This document shows positions 1 to 6,688 of a stretch of 6,790 nt of DNA, one piece after another. The stretch's first letter is position 1, and the number at the start of each line of letters is the position of its first letter. Position numbers and translations under genes: made by a program. Source of the DNA: Lachnospiraceae bacterium (GTDB taxonomy: Bacteria > Bacillota > Clostridia > Lachnospirales > Lachnospiraceae); NCBI GenBank assembly GCA_017477805.1, contig JAFUUM010000048.1:1-6790 (forward strand), read 5' to 3'. The notes below the pieces were generated by a model that saw nothing but the letters and a program-made list of their open reading frames with translations, was not told where the DNA came from and made no database searches.

Positions 1-456
1 ACGGGAATGTTCTCCTCCACCTGGGCTAGAGTACATCAGTCCTGGAAATTTATGGACTGGTGGACCACAGCGGATGTGCAGGCGGAATTCGGCCAAAGAC
101 TCCAGATCCTCTACGGAGATGAGTACATCTGGCCCACCGCAAACCTGGATGCCTTCGCAATGCTGCCCTATCCCACTGCTCACAAGGACATCATCCTCGA
201 GCAGGCACAGTACATCTTAGAAGCCCCCAGACTCCTGGGCAGCTACATGATGGAACGTGAGGTCAGCAATGCTTACAACGATGTTGTTGTAAACGGCGAG
301 ACCCTGCGGTCCCGTGTGGATGAAGCAACGAAGATCGTCAAACGGGAAACAGAACGAAAGCTCGTGGAATTCGGCTACATGGATGATGCGGGCAACATCT
401 TAAAGACCTATGAAACCCCTTCGGTGGAACGGGTCCGCGAGATCATGGAACGATAA
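1..456 (+). CDS. Extracellular solute-binding protein of a carbohydrate ABC transporter, C-terminal part (5' end outside window)
   Basis: The frame is open from base 1, and the first Met (base 7) is internal, so this is the last ~151 residues of a larger protein. In CUT1 systems this subunit is a lipoprotein that captures the sugar outside the cell and delivers it to the permeases. The visible sequence has the typical C-terminal lobe pattern: a Trp-rich helix (WKFMDWWTTADVQAEFG) matching the family signature of a helix with 'W-x-F-x-x-W-W-T-x-x-x-x-Q-x-x-F'. This is followed by a 'LGSYMMEREVSNAYNDVV' segment and a closing amphipathic helix ending in V-E-F-G-Y, like the R-x-E-F-G-L end seen in binding proteins that sit beside DUF5696 genes (recalled family pattern). 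About 25 charged residues follow that motif as a tail. The TAA stop is 33 bases before the first permease. The family call is strong; the substrate is unknown. Confidence 0.85.
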   Translation, partial: TGMFSSTWARVHQSWKFMDWWTTADVQAEFGQRLQILYGDEYIWPTANLDAFAMLPYPTAHKDIILEQAQYILEAPRLLGSYMMEREVSNAYNDVVVNGETLRSRVDEATKIVKRETERKLVEFGYMDDAGNILKTYETPSVERVREIMER

Positions 457-489
457 CGGAAACAAAGAATTAGACTGAGGTTTGATGCT

Positions 490-1413
490 ATGGCGGAAGC
501 TGCGCTTCGCAAAAGTACAAAAGTAGGAAAGAGGATGCATTCCAATCCAAACGGCTATGCATTCGTATTCCCCTATGCACTGCTGTTTGTGATCTTTATC
601 CTGGCACCGGTGGTCATGGCGGTGATCCTGTCCTTTACCAACTTCAATGCCATCCAGTGGCCGAAATTCGTGGGCTTTTTGAACTATATCAACCTCATTA
701 CCGCGGACGATACCTTTATGAAGTTCGTCCTGCCAAACACCGTAAAATACGCACTGATCGTGGGTGTGGGAGGATATATCCTTTCCTTCCTCCTGGCCTG
801 GGGACTTTCCAATCTCACAAAGGCACCTCGAACGGTCTTTGCCCTGATCCTCTATTCTCCCAGCATGACCACCGGTGTGGCCATGGCGGTGCTCTGGAAG
901 ATCATGTTTACGGGAGACCAGACCGGGTACTTAAACAGCTGGCTCATGAACATCGGAGCCATCAACGAACCCATCATCTGGCTGACTAATACAAATTTCC
1001 TGCTGCCCATCGTGATCCTCATCGGACTCTGGAGCAGCATGGGCGTGGGCTTTTTGTCCATCCTCGCAGGTCTCCTCAACGTGGATGAGTCCCTGTATGA
1101 AGCGGCAGCCATCGACGGCGTGAAAAACCGCTTCCAGGAAATGATCTACGTGACGATCCCCAGCATGAAGCCCCAGATGCTCTTTGCGGCGGTGATGCAG
1201 ATTGTGGGAGCCTTCCAGAACGGTACCATCGCAACCCTGCTGGCCGGCAACCCCACACCCGGGTATGCGGCCCAGCTCATCGTCAACCATATCGAAGATT
1301 ACGGTTTCATTCGTTACGAAATGGGATACGCCGCCGCGGTTTCCGTGGTGCTCCTGCTGATCGTACAGGTCTTCTCATCCGTATCCACCAAGCTTTTTGG
1401 TGAGAAAGACTGA
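490..1413 (+). CDS. Sugar ABC transporter permease, MalF/LplB type (CUT1)
   Basis: This 307-residue integral membrane protein should form half of the translocation channel with the next gene product. About six transmembrane segments can be read: residues 24-50, 85-107, 115-140, 168-195, 222-243 and 278-298. The cytoplasmic coupling loop that docks on the ATPase is clear: E204-A-A-A-I-D-G210, followed ~12 residues later by the I-P of 'YVTIPSMKP', which is the EAA motif of binding-protein-dependent permeases. The N-terminus is basic and cytoplasmic (KSTKVGKR). Length is normal for LplB/UgpA-like permeases and no large periplasmic P2-type insert is present. The ATG at 490 is preceded by GAGG at 477-480. 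The other nearby ATG (485) is in a different frame. Transfer to the next gene is tight (11-base gap), which fits obligate heterodimer partners. The transported sugar cannot be read from the sequence. Confidence 0.95.
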   Translation: MAEAALRKSTKVGKRMHSNPNGYAFVFPYALLFVIFILAPVVMAVILSFTNFNAIQWPKFVGFLNYINLITADDTFMKFVLPNTVKYALIVGVGGYILSFLLAWGLSNLTKAPRTVFALILYSPSMTTGVAMAVLWKIMFTGDQTGYLNSWLMNIGAINEPIIWLTNTNFLLPIVILIGLWSSMGVGFLSILAGLLNVDESLYEAAAIDGVKNRFQEMIYVTIPSMKPQMLFAAVMQIVGAFQNGTIATLLAGNPTPGYAAQLIVNHIEDYGFIRYEMGYAAAVSVVLLLIVQVFSSVSTKLFGEKD

Positions 1414-1414
1414 C

Positions 1415-1420
1415 GGAGGA
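1415..1420 (+). promoter_or_regulatory. Strong ribosome-binding site of the second permease
   Basis: GGAGGA directly follows the stop of the first permease and ends 4 bases before the ATG at 1425. It is the best match to the anti-Shine-Dalgarno sequence in the window. The propeller-YIP1 gene at 2323, by contrast, has only a weak CGGA (2308-2311) ahead of it, so translation of that gene may be low or coupled to the preceding permease (inference). Confidence 0.65.
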
Positions 1421-1424
1421 AAAA

Positions 1425-2303
1425 ATGGCTGCGTACAAAGGACATCGTACCAATCCGGATAAATTCGAACGGGGCCAGATCAAGATCTACCTGCTGATCC
1501 TGCCCATGGTGCTGCTGACGGGACTTCCCATCATCTTCATCATCTTTCACGCGTTCAAACCCATGGAGGAGCTCTTTGCCTTCCCCCCGAAGTTTATCAC
1601 ACTGCATCCGACGTTTGATAACTTACTGAAGCTGATGAAGGCCTCCATATCCGCCGGAATTCCTTTAAGTAAATATTTTTTTAACTCCCTGTTTGTGACC
1701 GCAGCGGTGGTGGGAGGATCCCTCTTGTTTTCCACCATGGCGGCCTACGCGCTGTCAAAACTGCGTTTCCGGGGAAGAAACCTGATGATGCAGATCAACC
1801 AGGTGGCGTTGATGTTCGTATCCGTGGCGGTGATGATCCCCAGATACCTGGTGGTAAACCGTCTCGGCATGATCGACACCTACCTTGCGGAGATCCTGCC
1901 CCTCATCGCCCTTCCCGTGGGATTATTCCTCATCAAACAGTTTGTGGATCAGGTGCCGGACTCTTTAATAGACGCGGCTTACATGGACGGGGCCGTGGAG
2001 TGGCAGATCTACTTAAAGATCGTCATCCCCATGATCCGCCCGGCCATCGCAACGGCAGCGATCCTGGTGTTCCAGCAGGTTTGGACCAACTTGGAGACAT
2101 CCAATTACTACGTGAACGATGACTCTCTAAAGACTCTGGCCTTTTACATGAACACCCTGACTTCTACAACGACCACCAATACCGTAGCCGGACAGGGTGT
2201 GGCGGCGGCAGCCTCCCTGATCATGTTCCTGCCGAACCTGATCCTGTTCTGCATCCTGCAAAAGAACGTCATGAACACCATGGCACACTCCGGTATCAAA
2301 TAA
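1425..2303 (+). CDS. Carbohydrate ABC transporter permease, MalG/YtcP type (CUT1)
   Basis: This 292-residue partner permease should pair with the preceding MalF-like subunit. Transmembrane segments are visible at about residues 20-43, 86-110, 120-140, 153-172, 197-217 and 258-279. The coupling loop is D183-A-A-Y-M-D-G189 followed by 'IVIPMIRPAIAT', a standard EAA loop in which Asp replaces the usual first Glu; this is common in MalG-like proteins. The C-terminus ends in a short 'HSGIK' tail of the MalG/YtcP kind. The start is well supported: GGAGGA at 1415-1420 lies just ahead of the ATG, partly overlapping the 11-base gap after the previous stop. A local AT-rich patch with seven T (1676-1682) lies inside codons for K-Y-F-F-N, and the frame stays open across it. 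The gene is intact and the family call is secure. Confidence 0.95.
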   Translation: MAAYKGHRTNPDKFERGQIKIYLLILPMVLLTGLPIIFIIFHAFKPMEELFAFPPKFITLHPTFDNLLKLMKASISAGIPLSKYFFNSLFVTAAVVGGSLLFSTMAAYALSKLRFRGRNLMMQINQVALMFVSVAVMIPRYLVVNRLGMIDTYLAEILPLIALPVGLFLIKQFVDQVPDSLIDAAYMDGAVEWQIYLKIVIPMIRPAIATAAILVFQQVWTNLETSNYYVNDDSLKTLAFYMNTLTSTTTTNTVAGQGVAAAASLIMFLPNLILFCILQKNVMNTMAHSGIK

Positions 2304-2322
2304 CTTTCGGAACAAAAACACG

Positions 2323-4410
2323 ATGAAAAAACTGACACATCAAAAACTGAACAGGGTGGTAAGGGCACTGGCAGCAGGCTTTGCGGCGACCATCGCCGCC
2401 TGCAGTCTTGCAGTAGCCCTTCCCGGAAACGCCCTGGTGGCGGATGCGGATGCACCCTATGCCTCCTACACCGTGGATGGCTACGGCTCCGTGATCGCAA
2501 CCCAGACAGCCTATCTTCCCTACCGCACCATCACCAAGATCGGAACGGAAAGCCTGCTGGGGCCTACGGACTTTACCCTCTTAAAAGACGGCACCATGTA
2601 CGTCCTAGACAGCGGCAACGCCAGAGTGGTCATCGGTGATGAAAACGGCGAGCTGGTGGGCACCTTCGGAGAAGGGATCCTGGTATCCCCCAAGGTCATG
2701 TACGTTACCCCCGACAGAGTGACCTACGTGGCGGACAGAGAGGCACGGAGCATCTTCGTTTTTGACAAGGACGGAGAACTGATCCACACCTACACCCGGC
2801 CCCAAGAGCCCATGTACGGTGAGACTCAGGATTTTATCCCCTTAAAGATCGTGGTCAATCAGGCAGGCACCATGTACGTGATCTGCGAATCCAACACCAA
2901 CGGCGTCGTTGAGATCAGCCCTGTGGAAGACGGTACTTTCCTTGGATACTTCGGTACCAACTCCACCAACTCCAGCATCATCACCATCATCTGGAGAGCA
3001 GTGCTGACGGATGCACAGCGGGCGAAGATGCGCTCCAACATCCCCTCCACGCCGGATAACATGGCCATTGACGATAAAGGCATCATCTACACCGTGACCA
3101 GAGGCGAAGGCAAAGGTTCCTTAAAACGCCTGAACATCGCAGGCGTGAACATGCTGGATCCCGACAGCTACGACCAGGTGCCCGCAGCCGTGGCAGTGGG
3201 TAATCACGATAACTGCTTCGTGGTCTCCCAGCAGGGATTTATCTACGAGTACAACAACGAAGGCCAGCTCCTTTTCGTGTTTGGCGGAAAAGACGACGGC
3301 CAGCAGCGTATCGGTCTTGCCTCCAAGGCGGAAGCCATCCAGGTGGGAACCGACGATAAGCTTTACGTCCTGGACTCCGACAAGGCGCAGATCCAGGTTT
3401 TTACTCCCACGGAGTTTACCGGGTATCTCCACGATGCCCTGTATCTCTACTCCAAGGGACGCTACGAAGAAAGCAAAGAACCCTTATCCAAGGTCCTGGA
3501 GATGAACAATCTCTTCGACTACGCCAATATGGCCATGGGTAAGGTGCTCTATAAGGAAGAAGATTATCAGGGAGCCCTGCATTATGCACGGCTTTCCAAG
3601 GACCTGGAGGGCTACTCCGATGCTTACTGGGAGGTAAGAAACCTCTGGCTGAAAAAGCATCTTTCCGCCATCGCCCTGATCCTCATAGCCTTCTTCATCT
3701 GCATGCGGATCGTCCGCTTCCTGGACAAAAAGAAGCAGATTCTGAATGGCCCGAGAGCGGTGCTCCGAAAGATCGGCCAGAAAAAGCTCATCCGGGAACT
3801 GAACTACCTGTTCACCTTTATGAGACATCCCATAGACGGCTGCTACGGCATCAAGCGGGAGAACAGAGTATCCCTCTTATCCGCCAATATCCTTCTTGGT
3901 ATCGGCATCGTCTTTTATGTGATCAACAAGTACTTCTGCGGATTTTTGTTTAAGACCGTCCGGGAAGGAAGATACGACGTGGTACAGGATGTGGGCCTTG
4001 TGCTCATCGCCCTTGTCCTGGTGGTTGGCTGTAACTACCTGATGTGCACCATCAACGACGGCGAAGGAAAGTTAAAGGCCATCTATTGTTCCTTTATCTA
4101 CAGCTTCGGACCCTACCTGGTGATGATGCCCTTCCTGTTCCTGTTGTCCCACGGTGTTACCTACAACGAGGAATTCTTTGTTTCCTTCGGCAGGTTCTGC
4201 ATGGGCGTCTGGATTGCAGTGCTGCTGGTGGTGTCCATCCGGGAGATCAACAACTACACCATGAGGGAGACCTTCAAGATCATCTTCCTTACCATCTTTA
4301 CCATCCTCATCGTGTGCCTCATCGCATTTATCCTTTATGTCCTGTGGGCACAGGTATTTGACTTTATCCAGTCCTTCGTAAGAGAGGCGGTGTATCGCAT
4401 TGGTTCGTAA
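2323..4410 (+). CDS. Membrane-anchored NHL-type beta-propeller / TPR / YIP1-like fusion protein
   Basis: This is a 695-residue protein of unknown role. An N-terminal export signal (basic 1-14, hydrophobic 15-34) leads to six similar units at about residues 87-116, 128-158, 178-211, 249-278, 292-321 and 341-370. Each has a small polar turn, a 'x-Y-V-x-D/x' strand and a second strand ending near G-T-F-G or an equivalent, which is the NHL/six-bladed propeller pattern. Residues 370-435 form two TPR-like helical hairpins (around SKGRYEES and KEEDYQGALHYARLSK). A transmembrane helix at ~447-463 is followed by a very basic stretch (464-491), so this side is probably cytoplasmic and the propeller outside. 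The C-terminal part (~497-680) has five hydrophobic helices (about 515-537, 556-575, 590-609, 622-639, 650-677) resembling the YIP1 family. Propeller-YIP1 proteins are known to me beside DUF5696 genes in Firmicutes transporter operons, which supports an accessory role. No catalytic residues are evident. The start is fixed by an upstream in-frame stop (2272-2274) and the MKK start. Confidence 0.85.
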   Translation: MKKLTHQKLNRVVRALAAGFAATIAACSLAVALPGNALVADADAPYASYTVDGYGSVIATQTAYLPYRTITKIGTESLLGPTDFTLLKDGTMYVLDSGNARVVIGDENGELVGTFGEGILVSPKVMYVTPDRVTYVADREARSIFVFDKDGELIHTYTRPQEPMYGETQDFIPLKIVVNQAGTMYVICESNTNGVVEISPVEDGTFLGYFGTNSTNSSIITIIWRAVLTDAQRAKMRSNIPSTPDNMAIDDKGIIYTVTRGEGKGSLKRLNIAGVNMLDPDSYDQVPAAVAVGNHDNCFVVSQQGFIYEYNNEGQLLFVFGGKDDGQQRIGLASKAEAIQVGTDDKLYVLDSDKAQIQVFTPTEFTGYLHDALYLYSKGRYEESKEPLSKVLEMNNLFDYANMAMGKVLYKEEDYQGALHYARLSKDLEGYSDAYWEVRNLWLKKHLSAIALILIAFFICMRIVRFLDKKKQILNGPRAVLRKIGQKKLIRELNYLFTFMRHPIDGCYGIKRENRVSLLSANILLGIGIVFYVINKYFCGFLFKTVREGRYDVVQDVGLVLIALVLVVGCNYLMCTINDGEGKLKAIYCSFIYSFGPYLVMMPFLFLLSHGVTYNEEFFVSFGRFCMGVWIAVLLVVSIREINNYTMRETFKIIFLTIFTILIVCLIAFILYVLWAQVFDFIQSFVREAVYRIGS
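4384..4390 (+). promoter_or_regulatory. Ribosome-binding site deciding the TTG start at 4400
   Basis: GAGGCGG (4384-4390) lies inside the last codons of the propeller-YIP1 gene, 9 bases before the TTG. It is the only purine-rich site near a usable in-frame start, and an in-frame stop at 4379-4381 rules out starts further left. Initiation here makes the two genes overlap by 11 bases, so their translation is probably coupled (inference). Confidence 0.6.
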
Positions 4411-6652
4411 AAACTGCTGCGGCATTTCATTTCGAAAAAACAGAATACTGACGAAGCTTTGCGGTGCACTCCTGACGGCGGCTCTTCTTGCAAGTACCCT
4501 TCCCGCTTTTCCGGGAAGTCTTGACCGGAGGGCAGCAGCCCTTTCACAGGTGCAGGCAGCAGGTTCTTTTCCGGATCATACCTATCTGACGGAGAATAAC
4601 GGCTACAAGCTGTACGTGAATGAAGAGGACTTATCCCTGGTGGTGGAAGACAAGACCACCGGTGCCTTTTTGGAAAGTGCCATCAGTTACGACGATGGCA
4701 AGAACAACCCCATCTGGCTGGGAGCCATGCGTTCCGCAGTGGTCCTCACCATGATCAACAAAAACGACGACACCAAGCAGGCAGACCTTTTAAACGATGC
4801 GGTGACCAAACAGATCACCTACACGGACAACGGTTTTTCCGCAAAGATCTACTGGAACGTTTATCAGCTGGGACTGACCCTGAATGTGAGCCTGACGGAA
4901 GATGGCCTTGTGGCCAACATCCCCGAGGACTCCATTCGCGAAGACGGGGATCAGTACTTTATCGGCACCATCCGGATCTATCCCTTCATGGGCCATTCCT
5001 ATCTGGATGACAAGGAAGGCTACATGCTGGTACCCGACGGAAACGGCGCCCTGATCTATTTAAACGACAAGGAAGGCAGATTTGCCAGCGGCTTTTCCGG
5101 CACCATCTACGGTACCGACATCGGATTTGAAGAGTCCAAGGTGGAAACCCTTTTGTGGGATAAGTACAACACCATCTCCGATCCCAACCAGGTGCTGGCT
5201 CCCATCTACGGCATCGCCCATGTGGACGATGAGATGGCATTCCTGGGCATCGTGGAAGACGGTCAGGAACGGGCAGCCATCGAAGTGATGCCAAACGGCG
5301 TCAGCGTGGATTACAACCGTGCTTATGCCAGATTTGTGCTGAGAAAGCTTTACACCCAGCCCACCAGTAATAACTCCACTTCCGGTTCTCTTCATATTTA
5401 TGAAGCAGACAGAAGCCATTCGGATCTGCAGGTCCGCTTCCTCTTCTTATCCGGAAAGGACGCCTCCTACGCAGGCATGGCTGCAAGCTATCGGGATTAC
5501 CTCTTAAAGAACGGTCTTCTTTCCAAACAGGATACTTCCTACAGGACCAGAGTGGATTTCCTGGGAACGGAACGCCAGAACTGGGTGCTGGGAACCCAGG
5601 CGGTGGTGATGACCACAGCAAAAGATGTTCAGGAGATCCTTGGGGACTTAAACACCGCAGGGGTCACGGATCTTTTATCCGTGTATAAGGGCTGGCAGTC
5701 CGGCGGACTCTACGATCTGCCCCTGAAGTCCTACGATGCGGACCGAAACATCGGCGGCAACTCCGGGCTGACGAACCTGATCAAAAAAGCGGAAGAGACG
5801 GGGGTTGATCTTTACCTTTACGATAACGCGCTGCTCATCAATCCCGAAGAACAGAACGCGACATTCAACGTCATCAAACAGGTGAACAAAAAGCGCTACG
5901 AGTACAAGACCTACGCGGATGTGTACGAGACCTTTTACTACCTGACACCCATGCGGAGTGCGGAGCTCCTTGCAAAACTGGCAAAGTCCTGCATCGCCAA
6001 GGGGGCAAACAAGCTTTGCGTGGCGGGAGTTTCTGAGAAACTCTTTACCTTTACCTACCAGAGCAGCAAGTACACCCGCTTTGACAGCGCGAAGATGTAC
6101 GGCGACGCTATTGCGGACTTGAACGCCCAGGCGGATCTTGACCTGATCTTAGAGCAGCCCTTTGCTTACCTCTGGAAAGATACCTCCGCCTTTTTGGACA
6201 TGCCTCTGTATACCTCCAATTACATTCTGGAGGATGAGAGCATTCCCTTCCTGTCCATGGTGCTGGCAGGGACCATGCCCATGTACGCGGATTACGTGAA
6301 CTTTGAAGCAAACGAAAAGGAATTTTGCTTAAAGATGATCGAGTCCGGATGTTTCCCCTCCTTCTACATCACGAAGGCAGACTCCTCCGAACTGATCTAC
6401 ACAAACTCCCGGGACATTTACTCCTCCCGGTATGAGACCTATCGGGACCGGATCATCAGTTACTCCGAAGAGTATGCGGAGTTTGCAAAGAAAGTAACTG
6501 GTGCAGTGATCACGGACCATAAGATCCTGGAGGGAGACATCAGGATCGTTACCTACAGCAACAACGTGAAAGTCTATCTGAACTATTCCGAAGAAACAAA
6601 GACCGTAGACGGCAAGACCTTAAATGCCATGTCTTATCTCGTGGTTTCCTAA
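4400..6652 (+). CDS. Secreted DUF5696-type protein, putative glycoside hydrolase-like
   Basis: The 750-residue product has a Sec-type signal: basic 1-19, hydrophobic ~20-36, with possible cleavage after V-Q-A near residue 53. Residues ~65-350 look like a large beta-sandwich, including Y-M-L-V-P-D-G-N-G-A-L-I-Y (208-220), I-Y-G-T-D (236-240) and a 'AFLGIVEDGQERAAIE' segment. A helical linker (GMAASYRDYL, 359-368) leads to a TIM-barrel-like region (~383-690) with K-G-W-Q-S-G-G (430-436), I-G-G-N-S-G-L-T-N-L (451-460) and alternating strands and helices such as GVDLYLYDNALLINP. A short beta domain (701-750) ends the protein. These segments match my memory of the DUF5696 family, and the layout recalls GH101/GH36-like enzymes, but the catalytic acids cannot be assigned. 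A cell-surface glycan-acting or glycan-binding role is inferred. The start is the TTG at 4400: an in-frame stop at 4379-4381 excludes earlier starts and no ATG or GTG precedes the signal peptide. Confidence 0.82.
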   Translation: MVRKNCCGISFRKNRILTKLCGALLTAALLASTLPAFPGSLDRRAAALSQVQAAGSFPDHTYLTENNGYKLYVNEEDLSLVVEDKTTGAFLESAISYDDGKNNPIWLGAMRSAVVLTMINKNDDTKQADLLNDAVTKQITYTDNGFSAKIYWNVYQLGLTLNVSLTEDGLVANIPEDSIREDGDQYFIGTIRIYPFMGHSYLDDKEGYMLVPDGNGALIYLNDKEGRFASGFSGTIYGTDIGFEESKVETLLWDKYNTISDPNQVLAPIYGIAHVDDEMAFLGIVEDGQERAAIEVMPNGVSVDYNRAYARFVLRKLYTQPTSNNSTSGSLHIYEADRSHSDLQVRFLFLSGKDASYAGMAASYRDYLLKNGLLSKQDTSYRTRVDFLGTERQNWVLGTQAVVMTTAKDVQEILGDLNTAGVTDLLSVYKGWQSGGLYDLPLKSYDADRNIGGNSGLTNLIKKAEETGVDLYLYDNALLINPEEQNATFNVIKQVNKKRYEYKTYADVYETFYYLTPMRSAELLAKLAKSCIAKGANKLCVAGVSEKLFTFTYQSSKYTRFDSAKMYGDAIADLNAQADLDLILEQPFAYLWKDTSAFLDMPLYTSNYILEDESIPFLSMVLAGTMPMYADYVNFEANEKEFCLKMIESGCFPSFYITKADSSELIYTNSRDIYSSRYETYRDRIISYSEEYAEFAKKVTGAVITDHKILEGDIRIVTYSNNVKVYLNYSEETKTVDGKTLNAMSYLVVS

Positions 6653-6679
6653 AACAAAAGGGGAAACGAGCGGTTCCAT

Positions 6680-6684
6680 GAGGA
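6680..6684 (+). promoter_or_regulatory. Ribosome-binding site deciding the ATG start at 6689
   Basis: GAGGA lies 4 to 5 bases before the ATG at 6689 and shares bases with an ATG at 6678. The 6678 ATG gives only M-R-N-L before a stop, so the 6689 ATG, which opens a long permease-like frame, is the true start. Confidence 0.7.
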
Positions 6685-6688
6685 ATTT

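Noticed and set aside
457..489. Promoter in the gap before the first permease
   Set aside because: The gap is only 33 bases and I see no paired -35/-10 boxes; it holds little more than the ribosome-binding site.
931..1290. Long open frame on the minus strand opposite the first permease
   Set aside because: It is a compositional shadow of the permease codons: rich in His, Asp and Gly, with no recognisable domain and no ribosome-binding site that I could see. The same applies to the other minus-strand frames, including 2144-2500, 4072-4425 and 5060-5419.
1676..1682. Seven-T run in an AT-rich patch inside the second permease, as a terminator, slippage site or assembly error
   Set aside because: No GC-rich stem precedes it, the reading frame continues with normal permease sequence on both sides and the codons give K-Y-F-F-N, so it looks like ordinary coding sequence.
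2589..2882. Repeated DNA word GGCACCATGTACGT at 2590 and 2866 as a direct repeat or mobile-element trace
   Set aside because: Both copies encode the same strand (G-T-M-Y-V) of successive propeller units, so it reflects the protein repeat and not a DNA-level element.
6644..6677. Possible hairpins between the DUF5696 stop and the next permease (GTTTCC with GGAAAC; GGAAAC with GGTTCC)
   Set aside because: The first stem has only six pairs with a ten-base loop and partly lies in coding sequence. The second has a mismatch. Neither is followed by a T-run, so there is no support for a terminator or attenuator.
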